Source of the DNA: an uncultured Schlesneria sp.
Lineage (GTDB): Bacteria > Planctomycetota > Planctomycetia > Planctomycetales > Planctomycetaceae
Reading direction: 5' to 3'
Assembly (NCBI GenBank): GCA_903904835.1
Contig: CAIVEI010000102.1
Location: 24,070 to 88,069 of the forward strand
DNA length: 64,000 nucleotides
The translations under genes and the position numbers were made by a program. How positions within the stretch are numbered: the stretch's first letter is position 1; each line of letters starts with the position of its first letter. A model generated the notes under the pieces. It did not search any database, was not told the origin of the DNA, and was given only the letters and a program-made list of their open reading frames with translations. Below, piece by piece: positions 28,071 through 38,690 of the stretch.

Positions 28071-29090
28071 TCAATTCTTCAGCACGATGCGATATCTTGC
28101 TTTACCTGAGCGCAGGTGCTCGATGGCGTCGTTGACTTTCGACATCGGGAATGTTTCGGTCACAGGCGCAATGTTGTGCCGCGCGCAGAAGTCGATCATC
28201 TGTTTCGTGGTTGTCGGACTGCCGAGCGGCGATCCAGAAACCGACTTTTGTCCCATGATTAACGGAAATGCTTCGACCGATATCGGTTCTGCAATGGCAC
28301 CGACCGTATGGAAGCGGCCTTTGGGTGCCAGGCACGTGATATACGCCTGCCAGTCGAGCGTCACATTCACCGTCGAGATAATCAGGTTCAAACTTCCTGC
28401 AATGTCGGCCAACTGCTTTTCATCACGGGAATTCACGACTCGATGTGCTCCCAGTTTCATGGCCTCTGCCGTCTTTGAGTCACTCGATGAGAATGCGATG
28501 ACCTCGCAACCCCATTTGTTAATAAACTGTAGCGCCATATGTCCCAGGCCGCCGATCCCGATCACGCCAACGCGATCAGTCGGCTTGATGTCGAATTGGA
28601 CGAGGGGATTGAATACCGTTAATCCGCCACAGAACAACGGGCCAGCTTTTGAATGATCGACTGTTTCGGGTATCGGTGTCGCCCAGACCCAATGACAACG
28701 GACGCGATCCGCAAACCCGCCATGTCGTCCAATAATTGTCTCTTCGCGACCAGCCGGATTTGTACAGAGATTGTGGTTACCCGAAAGGCATTGTTGGCAA
28801 CTCATGCAGCTTCCTGAAAACCAGCCCAGGCCAACTCGGTCTCCGACTTTCACGTTCTTGACGTGGTCTCCGGCAGCAACGATGGTTCCGACAATCTCGT
28901 GTCCAGGGACGAACGGGTATTGGCTGAATCCCCATTCATTGTCCAGCATCGACAGGTCCGAATGGCAGATCCCGCAATAACTGACAGCAATTTCAACCTG
29001 CTCTTCTTTCAACGGGCCGGGATCGAATTCAAATGGCTTCAGTTCTCCAGCGGCTGAGGTGGCTGCATACGCTTTGAATGTTGTCGACAT
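28071..29090 (-). CDS. Zinc-dependent alcohol dehydrogenase (YahK/cinnamyl-alcohol-dehydrogenase type)
   Basis: A 339-residue NADP(H)-type medium-chain dehydrogenase. The catalytic zinc site is YCGICHSDLS with the later GHEIVGTIVAAG; the structural zinc site is the four-cysteine set in GSCMSCQQCLSGNHNLC; the cofactor loop is GIGGLGHMALQF. Members reduce aldehydes to alcohols, often broad-range. It is transcribed away from the neighbouring SpoIIE-type phosphatase. The physiological substrate is not known. Confidence 0.92.
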   Translation of the reverse strand: MSTTFKAYAATSAAGELKPFEFDPGPLKEEQVEIAVSYCGICHSDLSMLDNEWGFSQYPFVPGHEIVGTIVAAGDHVKNVKVGDRVGLGWFSGSCMSCQQCLSGNHNLCTNPAGREETIIGRHGGFADRVRCHWVWATPIPETVDHSKAGPLFCGGLTVFNPLVQFDIKPTDRVGVIGIGGLGHMALQFINKWGCEVIAFSSSDSKTAEAMKLGAHRVVNSRDEKQLADIAGSLNLIISTVNVTLDWQAYITCLAPKGRFHTVGAIAEPISVEAFPLIMGQKSVSGSPLGSPTTTKQMIDFCARHNIAPVTETFPMSKVNDAIEHLRSGKARYRIVLKN

Positions 29091-29364
29091 GGGGCTGTCT
29101 TTCTTATTGAGCCTGGAAATTCTTCAATGCGTTAACACGCATGACAATCATAGGCCGATGAATTGGTACGGCAATTCCAAGAATCCGTTAATCGTGTTTG
29201 CGACTTTCCTCTTGCAGAACAAACGGACTACATTGGTGGTGTTTTTTTGTGATAGCAAATCGATGCATGTTAACCATCAATAAGTCGCCTCTTTGAATGG
29301 GCCGTTCGTTCCGCAATCGGGGCGAAAATATCTCAGAGTCATTTCGGTCGCAGGAATGAAGACA

Positions 29365-30657
29365 ATGACGAATGAAAAAACGATATTTGAACAGACGCCA
29401 TGGCAGCAGCGGCTCGACGTGATCGTCGACATCATGATGGACATGAGTCGTCATACCGATCCGCAAGCCATGGTTCGCTCGTACGGAGATAAGATGCAGC
29501 AACTTCTCTCTGTCGATCGCCGAATCTCGCTCAGTCGACGCGGGTTGGAGGCTCCTTTTTATCGAGTTACTCGCAGCACGACATGGACGGAGGACGTGAA
29601 TCCCTGGCAAGAAAAGAATCGATTACCGCTATTCGAAGGAGGACTTCTCGCCAGGTTGATCCACGGTAATCAAACCGTGTTAATCGAAGACATTGAATTT
29701 TCGGCCGATGAACCCGCCTACGAATTCCTCGCAGGGCACAGGTCGTTGCTCGCTATCCCCCTTTACGATCAAGGGGTCGCCATGAACATGGTGATCATGT
29801 TGCAACGAGAAGCGCAAGGTTTCGACCCGGAGCAAATTCCAGACATCGTTTGGCGTAGCAATCTGTTTGGGCGTGCGACGAATAACCTGGTCCTGAAAGA
29901 GGAACTGAGTCGAGCCTATCACGATCTGGATCGTGAGATGAAAGTTGTTGGCCAGATTCAACGATCTCTGTTGCCAGCCGAATTGCCAAAAATCCCTACG
30001 CTTGACCTGGCTGCATATTATCAGCCAGCTCAACGCGCGGGTGGCGACTATTACGACTTCTTTCCAATGCCCGACGATCAATGGGGGATCTTTATCGCCG
30101 ATGTCAGCGGGCACGGTACCCCCGCAGCCGTACTCATGGCAGTCACTCATTGCATCGCTCATACGCATCCTGGGCCACCTCTTCCGCCTGGAAAGTTACT
30201 TGAGTATCTCAATGGCCACCTGTCAGCCAAGTACGTCGGCATGAACGCAACATTCGTTACGGGGTTTTATGGCATCTACGATCCGAAAAGCCGCGTCTTG
30301 ACTTACGCCTGCGCGGGACACAACCCGCCAAGGATCAAGCGTTGTCAAGATGGTTCGCTGTTGTCACTGGATCAGGCTGGTGGGCTTCCGCTAGGCGTCA
30401 TTGATGACACGTCTTACGAAGAGGCTCGGTTACAGCTTCAACGGGGAGACCAGATCATTTTCTATACCGATGGCATTACTGAAGCGCAGAGTATTGACGG
30501 TACTTTCTTTGGAACGAATCGTCTGGATGATGAACTGGCAAAGTGTTCATTCCAGGCAGACGCATTAATGAAATCGGTTTTGCGATCGGTTGAACTGTTT
30601 GCGAACGGGCGACCTGCTGATGACGACCGAACCATGATCGTCGCACGAGTGATTTAA
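29365..30657 (+). CDS. GAF-SpoIIE (RsbU-type) PP2C serine phosphatase
   Basis: A 430-residue signalling phosphatase. The N-terminal 180 residues form a GAF-like sensor domain (LLAIPLYDQGVAMNMVIML); a short coiled link carries EMKVVGQIQRSLLP; the rest is a SpoIIE/RsbU PP2C domain with metal sites in RAGGDYYDFF and IADVSGHG, and YTDGITEAQ and DDRTMIV near the end. Such enzymes dephosphorylate anti-sigma-factor antagonists in partner-switch systems. The ATG at 29365 has AGGA nine bases upstream; the ATG at 29356 is too close to it. No anti-sigma antagonist is next to it, though a receiver/ATPase protein lies 5 kb away. Confidence 0.9.
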   Translation: MTNEKTIFEQTPWQQRLDVIVDIMMDMSRHTDPQAMVRSYGDKMQQLLSVDRRISLSRRGLEAPFYRVTRSTTWTEDVNPWQEKNRLPLFEGGLLARLIHGNQTVLIEDIEFSADEPAYEFLAGHRSLLAIPLYDQGVAMNMVIMLQREAQGFDPEQIPDIVWRSNLFGRATNNLVLKEELSRAYHDLDREMKVVGQIQRSLLPAELPKIPTLDLAAYYQPAQRAGGDYYDFFPMPDDQWGIFIADVSGHGTPAAVLMAVTHCIAHTHPGPPLPPGKLLEYLNGHLSAKYVGMNATFVTGFYGIYDPKSRVLTYACAGHNPPRIKRCQDGSLLSLDQAGGLPLGVIDDTSYEEARLQLQRGDQIIFYTDGITEAQSIDGTFFGTNRLDDELAKCSFQADALMKSVLRSVELFANGRPADDDRTMIVARVI

Positions 30658-30660
30658 GAT

Positions 30661-30672
30661 CTGTGATCACAG
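30661..30672. other. Perfect 12-base palindrome in a convergent spacer
   Basis: CTGTGATCACAG lies between the stops of the SpoIIE-type phosphatase and the RND pump. It looks like a regulator half-site pair, but it is downstream of both genes, so a regulatory role is doubtful. Confidence 0.3.
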
Positions 30673-30704
30673 TGTGCCCGCTGATCCTGCATTCAAAAGG
30701 AATG

Positions 30705-33700
30705 CTACTCTTCTTGTCGGTTGACCCGTCCAAATGCCAGATAAATCGGTGGCAGCAGGAACAGGTTGAGAATTGTCGATGTGACCAGTCCGCCGAGAAT
30801 CACAATTGCCATCGGGTATTCGATTTCGTGGCCGGGAAGATTGCCGCCCCAGACGAGCGGGACCAATGCCAGACCCGTGGCAAGGACGGTCATGAGGATT
30901 GGTGCCAGGCGTTCTTCAGAACCTCGTTGAACAAGCGCCGCACCAAACGGTTCTCCTTCCTGTTCTTCCAGGTGCCGATAATGACTGACCAGCATGATGC
31001 CATTGCGAGCTGCGATGCCGAGCACTGTTACGAAACCGACCATTGATCCCAGCGAGACGATCCGATTGTCGAGAAGAACTCCAGCGACACCGCCGAACAG
31101 TGCAAACGGAAGGGTCAAAAACACGATTGCCGTCAGTTTCCACGAACGAAAATCGACATGCAAAAGCAGCAGGATGCCAATCATGGAAAGAAAGCCAAGC
31201 GCGACCAGACGAATTCGGGATTCTGCCAATGCGGCGTATTCACCTAAAAACTCAGGGTGATAACCTTGTGCAAAATCAAGTTTCTTCACAGCCTCTTCAA
31301 TTTCACGAGCAACTGACCCGAGATCCCGGTCTTTGACGTTGCATGTAATGTCGATTCGTCGCGAAGCCTTTTCGTGCTTGATTTCGTTGGGAGCGGGCAA
31401 TACCTGAATATCAGCCAGATCACCTAAGGGGACTTGGCCCCCTCCATTTGGGACGTCAACCAGAATTCCCTGAAGCGATGTAATGTCAGTTCGCAGTTCT
31501 GGTGTTCCCCAGACGACGACGTCGGTCGTCTTCTGGTCACCGTAGATCTCGCCGACCTTTGTCCCTTTAATGAGCGTCGCGACGGCCCGTCGAATTTGAC
31601 CGGCCGTCAGACCGAAGCGGGTCACTGCATTCGGACGAAGCCGAACTTGAATTTGCGGTACGAGCACCTGCGACTCCACCTGCAAATCCTTGACTCCCTT
31701 GACCTGGTTCATTGTGGCATAGACTTCTTGAGCTTTGGCGCGGAGCACCGTCAGATCCGTGCCGTAGACTCGCACAACGATACTGGCTCCGGCACCGGAC
31801 AAAACTTCCTTGATTCGCTCTTTAAGATACGTGAGGACGTCGCGTTTGAGGCCTGGATAGCCATTAATAACCTCTTCGATCTTGACGATCGTTTTATCCA
31901 GGTTCACTTCGGGATCAACACTGATCCAAAGCTCCGTAAAGTTCGGACCGACGACTTCGTCCGCCACTTCGGCTCGACCAATGTGAGAACCAAAGTTGCG
32001 AACCCCGGGGATTGCTCGAAGTTCACGGCTGACTTGAACGGTGATCCGTTGCATCGACTCCAGTGAACTCCCTGGTTTTTCCACCCAGTGCATCAGGAAG
32101 TCGGTCTCTTTGAAACTTGGAAGATGTTCTTGTCCCAGTCTTAACGCTCCGAATGCCGTCGATACGAACATGGCGATGATCAGACCGATCGCGAGAACGG
32201 GGCTCTTGATCCAGAACGGAAGAATCTTGCCGTAAATCCCTTTCAAAAACTGTGCAAGCGGTGCTTCGTGGTGGTCCTTCGTGGAACCTGGCAACAGCAT
32301 CAACGAGAGTGCCGGGGTGACCGTCAGCGCGACCAAAAGCGACGCGAGAATCGCCAGAATGTAGGCAATTGCCAGTGGTCTGAAGAACGCCCCTGAAATC
32401 CCGTCCAGAAATAAAACCGGCAAGAAGACAAGCGTCACAATCAAGCTGGCGTAGACAACGGCACTACGAACTTCCAGCGACGCCTGAAGAACGACTTGAA
32501 AGGGAGAAAGAGGTTTCTCAAGGCTTCGATTCAGCGTGAGTCGTCTCAGAATGTTTTCGACATCGATAATGGCATCATCAACCACTTCACCCAGTGCGAT
32601 CACCAATCCGGCAATCACCATGGTGTTGATTGTTGATCCGGTGTAATAGAGAGCGAGAGCCGCTGAGATCAACGATAAAGGAATTGCGGTCAGGCTGATC
32701 AATGATGTCCGCCAGTCGAACAGAAACACCAGCAGAATGATGATGACCAGGAGGCACCCCACACCCATCGCGTGCCGTAGATTGTGTAGTGATCGTTCGA
32801 TGAATGTTGCCGGGCGAAAGATTGTTGGATCAATATCAACGCCTTTCAGGCCAGGACGCAATTCTTCCAGCGCTGCTTCGACCTTTTGAGTCACTTCAAG
32901 CGTATTGCCCCACGGTTGCTTTTCGACAATCAGCAATAAGCCAGGTCCGTCATTGATGACCGCATCGCCGATCGGAAGTGGATGACCTTCAACGATATTG
33001 GCGACGTCCCGCAAAAGAATTGGCGAGCCAGACCGGTAATCGACGATCGCCGCTCCCAGGTCTTCGGGGTTGTCCACTCCCGTCATCTGACGGACAGCAA
33101 TACGCTGGTTGGGTGTGTCGACAAATCCACCTCCACTGAGAGCCACACTGTCGGCAACTGCACGCTGAACAGCATCGAGTGTCACCGAATGAGCCCGTAA
33201 TTCTTCCGGGTTGACCAGCACTTGGAGTTGACGATCTCGTTGACCCCAGATGGCGACGTTGGCTACGCCTTGGATCGCCATCAGGTTCGGCCGGATCGTC
33301 CATTTTGCGAGTTCGCTGATCTCCATCTGGGTCATCGTCTTCGAAGTCACGCCGATCTTCAGAACGCGACTCGTCGACGATAACGGTGAAAGCATCACCG
33401 GAGCGTGGGCGATGACAGGGAGCCGGCTTGCTTCCATGGCCAGTCGCTCTTGTACGAATTGGCGCGCTCGAACCAGGTCCGTGCCTCGAGGAAAAATCAG
33501 TACGACGGACGACAATCCCAGCACTGATTTTGATCTCAACGTCTTGAGCCAGGGTGTCCCTTTCAGTCCGTTTTCGAGCGGGATCGTAATCAGGCTCTCA
33601 ACTTCTTCCGTCGATAACCCCGGTGCCTCGGTCTGGATTTCGACGAGTGGCTCAGCAAATTCGGGAAAGACATCCAGTGGGGCTGTTCGGAGCGTTAGTG

Positions 33701-33779
33701 TACCGACTACGACGAGCACGATCGACGCGGCAAGTACCATTACTCGAAGTTTTAACGATGTCGAGACGAGCCAATTCAT
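30705..33779 (-). CDS. RND efflux pump, heavy-metal (CzcA/CusA) type
   Basis: A 1024-residue inner-membrane proton-driven exporter. Twelve membrane helices and two large periplasmic loops are apparent. Membrane helix 4 carries [16 protein letters not shown], acidic residues as in the heavy-metal (HME) subgroup. Other family blocks are [37 protein letters not shown], and [20 protein letters not shown] near the C-terminus. The ATG at 33779 has GGAA six bases upstream; a TTG at 33791 is less likely. Its adaptor gene lies just upstream on the same strand. No outer-membrane factor is present, so it must be encoded elsewhere. Confidence 0.93.
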   Translation of the reverse strand: MNWLVSTSLKLRVMVLAASIVLVVVGTLTLRTAPLDVFPEFAEPLVEIQTEAPGLSTEEVESLITIPLENGLKGTPWLKTLRSKSVLGLSSVVLIFPRGTDLVRARQFVQERLAMEASRLPVIAHAPVMLSPLSSTSRVLKIGVTSKTMTQMEISELAKWTIRPNLMAIQGVANVAIWGQRDRQLQVLVNPEELRAHSVTLDAVQRAVADSVALSGGGFVDTPNQRIAVRQMTGVDNPEDLGAAIVDYRSGSPILLRDVANIVEGHPLPIGDAVINDGPGLLLIVEKQPWGNTLEVTQKVEAALEELRPGLKGVDIDPTIFRPATFIERSLHNLRHAMGVGCLLVIIILLVFLFDWRTSLISLTAIPLSLISAALALYYTGSTINTMVIAGLVIALGEVVDDAIIDVENILRRLTLNRSLEKPLSPFQVVLQASLEVRSAVVYASLIVTLVFLPVLFLDGISGAFFRPLAIAYILAILASLLVALTVTPALSLMLLPGSTKDHHEAPLAQFLKGIYGKILPFWIKSPVLAIGLIIAMFVSTAFGALRLGQEHLPSFKETDFLMHWVEKPGSSLESMQRITVQVSRELRAIPGVRNFGSHIGRAEVADEVVGPNFTELWISVDPEVNLDKTIVKIEEVINGYPGLKRDVLTYLKERIKEVLSGAGASIVVRVYGTDLTVLRAKAQEVYATMNQVKGVKDLQVESQVLVPQIQVRLRPNAVTRFGLTAGQIRRAVATLIKGTKVGEIYGDQKTTDVVVWGTPELRTDITSLQGILVDVPNGGGQVPLGDLADIQVLPAPNEIKHEKASRRIDITCNVKDRDLGSVAREIEEAVKKLDFAQGYHPEFLGEYAALAESRIRLVALGFLSMIGILLLLHVDFRSWKLTAIVFLTLPFALFGGVAGVLLDNRIVSLGSMVGFVTVLGIAARNGIMLVSHYRHLEEQEGEPFGAALVQRGSEERLAPILMTVLATGLALVPLVWGGNLPGHEIEYPMAIVILGGLVTSTILNLFLLPPIYLAFGRVNRQEE

Positions 33780-33838
33780 AAACAATTCCAACGGTCAACG
33801 GATTTCAGAGTTTGGGTGCCACACGGATGTCAGTTTTC

Positions 33839-33899
33839 GTAGCTGCAGCTTCCAGCCTCCGCCTCTTTTTTACTTCTGCGGCTGAAAGACGCAGCTACG
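33839..33899. repeat. Palindromic element between pump and adaptor genes
   Basis: CGTAGCTGC at 33839-33847 is the exact complement of GCAGCTACG at 33891-33899; CAGCC and GGCTG pair inside it. It forms a hairpin in the spacer between the adaptor gene and the pump gene, and may temper read-through or mRNA stability between the two. Confidence 0.65.
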
Positions 33900-33915
33900 G
33901 CTTGCGAGTGCTCGC

Positions 33916-35166
33916 TTATTTCTGAACCCAGAATTCCGTGCCAAAGACTTCGGCGACTCCAGTCACGACAATTGTCGTACCGACGGGAGGACCCTGTTCG
34001 AGCACCGCCCATTTATCAACCACCTGTTTCACTTGAACTCGCCGCCGAACATATTTGTGATCAGGCCGCTGTTCGTAAATCCAAGATCCCCCGTGGATAT
34101 CCTGGACGACCGCAGACCAGGGGATGGCTCGTTGCTCCAGATCGACGCGAAGTGGCAGTTGAACGCTGACACGCTGCCCAGGTCGTAGTTTTCCCTGGGA
34201 ATTTGGAAGGGAGTAGTAGAGATCCACTGTTGAAGCCAATGCGGTGGCCGTGGGAGGGGCCGCAAGCGGTTCGGCCTTAATTCGTTCTTGACCTGGGCGT
34301 GACGCCAGTTCGCCAATCGAGGCGGGTTGATCAATCGCCAGGTCATCGGTCTCACCCACGTACACGGGGACACGAATCCAAAGTGATTCCGTATTCATGA
34401 TTTCGAATAACGGTGCCCCGGCCATGACGACTTCACCGGGCAATGCGTGCATTGCTCGAATGATGCCTGCTTGAGGGGCTTCGATCACAAGTGGCGTCTG
34501 TTCGTTGTTTGATTCTTCATCCAACTGAGTTTCATCGACGATTTTTTTACGTGACATCGCCGCTTCCAACGCTTTTTCACTCAATGTCAGTTGTGCTTTT
34601 GCCTCATCAACGACCCGTTTGCTCCCTGCACCGTCTTTGTCTAACCGTTCGGCGCGGTTCAGGGCAATCCGAGCCGCGTCAACTTGTGTTTGAGCCTGTT
34701 GGACAAGCCCCGCTGCGTCGGCTCGCTGCGTGGCGACCCCGTTTCGTGCCATGGCGAGAGCCGTTCGGTCTGACGGAGTCAGGACCATTGGCAGTAGCGT
34801 CAAGATTGGCTGCTTTCCGACAACAATTGCACCTGCCTTGGCGGGCTTGGCTCCATTCGGCACTTGAAGCTGGCCGGCGACTGTGGCTGATACCGTGATC
34901 GTCGCATCCGTGGGCAGGGTCACCTCGCCGCCATACGTACGATGCTGAGGTAACGCACGCATTTCGATGGCTGCCGTTTCGATGCCAAGGCGTTTCTCTG
35001 CTTCTTCAGTCAGCTCGACTGTCGTCAGCGTGTCTTCTTTGACTGCCCCGGTGACTTTTGACGGAGGAGTCTGTTTTGACGACGTCGTCGAGGCAGGTTG
35101 GCAACCGGCAACAAACAAGATCAGTCCCACACCCAGGCAAACACGTTGGCCGACAAACAAAGTCAT
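33916..35166 (-). CDS. RND efflux periplasmic adaptor (lipoprotein)
   Basis: A 416-residue membrane-fusion protein that links the RND pump to an outer-membrane channel. It starts with a lipoprotein signal ending in the lipobox LFVAGC (Cys22 as the lipid site), followed by a biotinyl-lipoyl-like domain (ATVAGQLQVPNGAKPAKAG), a helical hairpin near residues 125-200 rich in Ala, Gln and Glu, and a beta-barrel domain. It is the first gene of the two-gene efflux operon. The metal or drug exported is unknown. Confidence 0.9.
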   Translation of the reverse strand: MTLFVGQRVCLGVGLILFVAGCQPASTTSSKQTPPSKVTGAVKEDTLTTVELTEEAEKRLGIETAAIEMRALPQHRTYGGEVTLPTDATITVSATVAGQLQVPNGAKPAKAGAIVVGKQPILTLLPMVLTPSDRTALAMARNGVATQRADAAGLVQQAQTQVDAARIALNRAERLDKDGAGSKRVVDEAKAQLTLSEKALEAAMSRKKIVDETQLDEESNNEQTPLVIEAPQAGIIRAMHALPGEVVMAGAPLFEIMNTESLWIRVPVYVGETDDLAIDQPASIGELASRPGQERIKAEPLAAPPTATALASTVDLYYSLPNSQGKLRPGQRVSVQLPLRVDLEQRAIPWSAVVQDIHGGSWIYEQRPDHKYVRRRVQVKQVVDKWAVLEQGPPVGTTIVVTGVAEVFGTEFWVQK

Positions 35167-35288
35167 ATTGGTATCTTAAAAATGGCTTTAAAGTTACATA
35201 TTGAGGGAGTTTAACAGAGCAATGTCACCGTCCGCGAGGAAGTAACTGCCCCTTCGACATTGAATCACAAAGAATCGCGAAATTATCG

Positions 35289-36179
35289 CTACGACTGTTT
35301 TCGAACCTTCACCAGCGTCACCTCGTTCCCCTTTTCGTTGTACTGAACCTCGTCCATGAACGCATGCATTAACATCACGCCACGGCCTGAAGGGCGAGTG
35401 AGGTTTTCAGGATCAGTCGGGTCAGGAAGCTTTTTGACATCAAAACCAGGGCCTCCGTCACGAATAACAAAGCGAGTTTCTTCTGTCGTCGTCTGAGCGT
35501 CGATTTCAATGAAGCGATTTTTATAGGGAAGTTCGTTTTGACGTTGGGAGACAAGATTGTAAAAGCTGGAGTCAGAGGCTTCTTTGAGCGTCGAGCTGAC
35601 TTCTAAGTTTCCGTGGTACAAGGCATTCAGTAATGCCTCTTCCAATACAAGTCCGATTCGAAGACGTGACGACTGGTTCAAAGTCCAAATCTGTGCCACT
35701 CTCTTTTGCAAATATTTTGAAAGCGACTGACATTCCTCGACCCGGTTGGTCAGTTGAAACGATTCGGAATGGACACGAAGTCGATTCATCAGCAGGTTTT
35801 CTTCTCGGTCTTCGTTCGCTTCCGATAATACCATTTGCGCCGTTTCCATCAGACGTTTCGCTAGAGTTCGTTTGGCAACGTAACTTGACGCTCCGGCTTT
35901 CAACGCTTCAACCGCGAGTTCTTCACTGCCGGTCGCGGTCATGAGAATAATCGGCGTTTGCAATCCTTCCTTGCGAACTGCAGCCACCATCTCCAAACCG
36001 TTCATGGCTGGCATTTGCATATCGGTGACTACAAGATCCGGCTGGTGATTGCGAATCGATTCTAACCCTGCATTTCCGTCTTCAGCATAAATCACACGAC
36101 AACCAAGTTGTTTGCCGAGAATGCCACCAGCTAAAGCTCGATCGAGTGGTGAATCGTCGACGATCAGCACCAGAGTCAT
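35289..36179 (-). CDS. Response regulator fused to an anti-sigma-type (RsbW-like) ATPase
   Basis: A 296-residue protein. The N-terminal receiver domain has the phosphate site Asp in VVTDMQMPAMNG (near residue 53) and DDSPLDR; the C-terminal half is a GHKL ATPase with EEALLNALYHGN (N box), IRDGGPGFD (G1) and SGRGVMLM (G2), of the kind found in anti-sigma factors such as RsbW. Phosphorylation of the receiver would control the ATPase. It follows the hybrid kinase gene by 39 bases on the same strand, so that kinase is its likely phosphodonor. A SpoIIE phosphatase gene nearby may belong to the same control chain (inference). Confidence 0.9.
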   Translation of the reverse strand: MTLVLIVDDSPLDRALAGGILGKQLGCRVIYAEDGNAGLESIRNHQPDLVVTDMQMPAMNGLEMVAAVRKEGLQTPIILMTATGSEELAVEALKAGASSYVAKRTLAKRLMETAQMVLSEANEDREENLLMNRLRVHSESFQLTNRVEECQSLSKYLQKRVAQIWTLNQSSRLRIGLVLEEALLNALYHGNLEVSSTLKEASDSSFYNLVSQRQNELPYKNRFIEIDAQTTTEETRFVIRDGGPGFDVKKLPDPTDPENLTRPSGRGVMLMHAFMDEVQYNEKGNEVTLVKVRKQS

Positions 36180-36218
36180 TGATAATCTCTCCGCATTCGC
36201 GACAGGAACGCTAGTCCT

Positions 36219-38348
36219 TTAGCCATTCTTCCTGAGAAATAATGAGACCGCATCCATTAATCGAACATATTGTCCACGACATTCTGGCCACATCGACATG
36301 GCTTCGTCGAGATCCCCTTCTGCGGCAGCTTTTTCAAGCCGGGACATCGAAGCACAAGCCAGATGACCACCAACATTGTCCGCCGAAGACTTGAGCGAAT
36401 GAGCCATACGACGGGTTGCCGTTTGATCTCGTTCGTTTAAGTGAGTTTGCAAGCTTTCAATCCAATCGGGGCAAATCTGAATAAACATCTCAGCGATCTG
36501 TTGAAGCAGGTCTTCGTCGCCGCCGACACGCTCAAGGGCCGCAGCACGATCAAAAGCATCGCCCGTGATCACAGGCGTTTCGACGACACCGCTTGCGAGC
36601 TGTGGTGTTGTTGAGTCTTCAATCGGTGCTGAAATCAGAGCTTGAATCTGTTCAAACAATTCTGTGCGGTTGATGGGTTTGGTGGCAAAGTCATTGCAAC
36701 CGGCGTCGGTACATTTCTGGCGGTCTCCCTGCATCACGTTCGCGGTCAATGCCAGGATCGGCCGAGTCCATCCGCGAGCACGAAGTTCGGCGGTGGCAGC
36801 GTACCCATCCAGAATCGGCATCTGCATATCCATCAACACAATCTGGAAGGGATGGCCATCGGAAATCGAAGCGAGGGCAGCATCAACAGCTTTGCGCCCG
36901 TTATCGACGATCGTGACGTCGGCTCCGAGTTTGCGAAGGAACGAACCGATCAACAGTTGATTGTCTGGGCCGTCCTCTGCCAGAAGTATGCGTCCTGACA
37001 ATCTCGCATCGGCTGATCCAATGACGGGAGACGCCAGTTTGCCAATCGACGACGGACGATCATGCCACTTCGCATCAACGATGGAATCCGTCCCAATATG
37101 TACTCGAAACGTGCTGCCGACACCTTTTTGACTCGTTGCAACAACGTCGCCACCCAGCATTCTTGCCAGTCGACGGCTGATTGAAAGACCCAGGCCAGTC
37201 CCTCCAAACCGTCTTGCCATGGATTCGTCTGCTTGCATAAACGGCGAGAATAATCGGGCAAGTTGCTCGTCTGACATCCCGATACCCGTATCGACAACGT
37301 CGCATTGCAGCCACAGTTGACGATCCTGGTTTGCCGCTCGACACACGTTGCCATTTTCATCGAGCATACTCATACGCAGGCTGACGTGTCCCCGTTCCGT
37401 AAACTTGATTCCGTTACTGATCAGGTTCATCAGGATCTGACGCAGTCGAGTTGGGTCGCTTTCGATCAAATCCGGAATCGGGCCGTCATAGATCAGTGAC
37501 AGTCCAATCTGTTTCGAGGCGGCACGGACTTGCAATGCCGAGATCACATCCGCCGCCAATTCGCCCGGCGAGAACTTCAGTCGTTCAATCTCTAATCGTT
37601 CTGCTTCGATCTTCGACAAGTCCAGGATGTCATTGATCAATTGCAGTAGATGATGACCATTCCGCAAAATCGTCTCGGTTGCCGCAGTTCGTTCGTCGGA
37701 AGTGTAATCGGGATCGAGCAGGTTTTCGGCGAATCCAAGAATCGCCGTCAGCGGAGTCCGAATCTCGTGACTCATATTCGCAAGAAAGAGACTTTTCGCA
37801 CGATTGGCCGCCTCGGCGACGTCGGCTTGAGACCGAATCGTTTCGTTTGCGAGTACCAGCAATTGAGACTGTGCAATCAGCAACGTGTGCACGTCGAGCA
37901 ACCGAAACTCGCTGACATCCCGGACAACGACCGGTTCGTACACTCGGTCAGCCGGACGATGCAGAGCAGTATGTGCTGCTTCGCTGACCAGCATATCGCT
38001 CGGTAATACAAGAGGGTCATTCCGCTCGGCTTCGAGCAATAATCGAATCGGGCGCTTTAAGTAGAGGTCTTGCCCGAATGGTCGTGACAGTTGAGCGAAC
38101 AGCATCGGACGAGAAATCATCCCCAGTAGTTCGCTGCCTGAGGCGATCACGACGCCGGGAACGTCAGGAGCCGATCCGAGTTCCCGATCAACGACGCTGG
38201 TCAACATCTCCGGGGAAACAGTAACTTCAAATGACGGAATTCCCCCGAGCGTTGTCTCCGCTGTCAGCGACTTTAACCACTCCCGCGCCGAGATATCGCC
38301 CGTCAAGTTCATGTCGTCATCGATCAGGTTGTATTGTGATTCGTTCAT
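36219..38348 (-). CDS. Hybrid histidine kinase with receiver and HPt domains
   Basis: A 709-residue sensory kinase. The first 170 residues resemble a CBS/GGDEF-associated sensing module (PGVVIASGSELLGMISRPML); no membrane helix is seen, so it is cytoplasmic. Then come HisKA (FLANMSHEIRTPLTAILGF, phospho-His), HATPase (DTGIGMSDEQLARLFSPF, FGGTGLGLSISRRLA), a receiver domain (LMDMQMPILDG, phospho-Asp) and a C-terminal HPt domain (MAHSLKSSADNVGG). A full phosphorelay is thus carried on one chain, presumably ending on the receiver-ATPase protein encoded next. The signal is unknown. Confidence 0.92.
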   Translation of the reverse strand: MNESQYNLIDDDMNLTGDISAREWLKSLTAETTLGGIPSFEVTVSPEMLTSVVDRELGSAPDVPGVVIASGSELLGMISRPMLFAQLSRPFGQDLYLKRPIRLLLEAERNDPLVLPSDMLVSEAAHTALHRPADRVYEPVVVRDVSEFRLLDVHTLLIAQSQLLVLANETIRSQADVAEAANRAKSLFLANMSHEIRTPLTAILGFAENLLDPDYTSDERTAATETILRNGHHLLQLINDILDLSKIEAERLEIERLKFSPGELAADVISALQVRAASKQIGLSLIYDGPIPDLIESDPTRLRQILMNLISNGIKFTERGHVSLRMSMLDENGNVCRAANQDRQLWLQCDVVDTGIGMSDEQLARLFSPFMQADESMARRFGGTGLGLSISRRLARMLGGDVVATSQKGVGSTFRVHIGTDSIVDAKWHDRPSSIGKLASPVIGSADARLSGRILLAEDGPDNQLLIGSFLRKLGADVTIVDNGRKAVDAALASISDGHPFQIVLMDMQMPILDGYAATAELRARGWTRPILALTANVMQGDRQKCTDAGCNDFATKPINRTELFEQIQALISAPIEDSTTPQLASGVVETPVITGDAFDRAAALERVGGDEDLLQQIAEMFIQICPDWIESLQTHLNERDQTATRRMAHSLKSSADNVGGHLACASMSRLEKAAAEGDLDEAMSMWPECRGQYVRLMDAVSLFLRKNG

Positions 38349-38690
38349 GAGGTTCAGCCACGTTCAGTTTTTAACACGGCGAGCTGAGGCGATCGGATTG
38401 TACTCTTCAATCATGCTGGTCTACCAACCTGCAGAAAATGATGAAGAATTGATGAAGATTTGAAGAGGAGGGCACGATCGATGAAATCCTCTCGACATCC
38501 AGGCGAGCCGGGGATGTCAATCCCAGGATTCTTCTCCCCGACTGAAACCAAACAGTCTAAAAACGCAAAAGTGTTGAAAAGAATTTAAAAAAATTCAAAA
38601 TAAAATGAAACATGAGCGACTTTCAAGTCTTCTGATTAGCGAAAATGAGTGCTGATCAGTGTTCCGATCTTTCTCTTCGTCGTTTTCAGC

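Noticed and set aside
30661..30672. CTGTGATCACAG as a CRP-type operator
   Set aside because: It lies downstream of both neighbouring genes, so it cannot be an ordinary operator for them.
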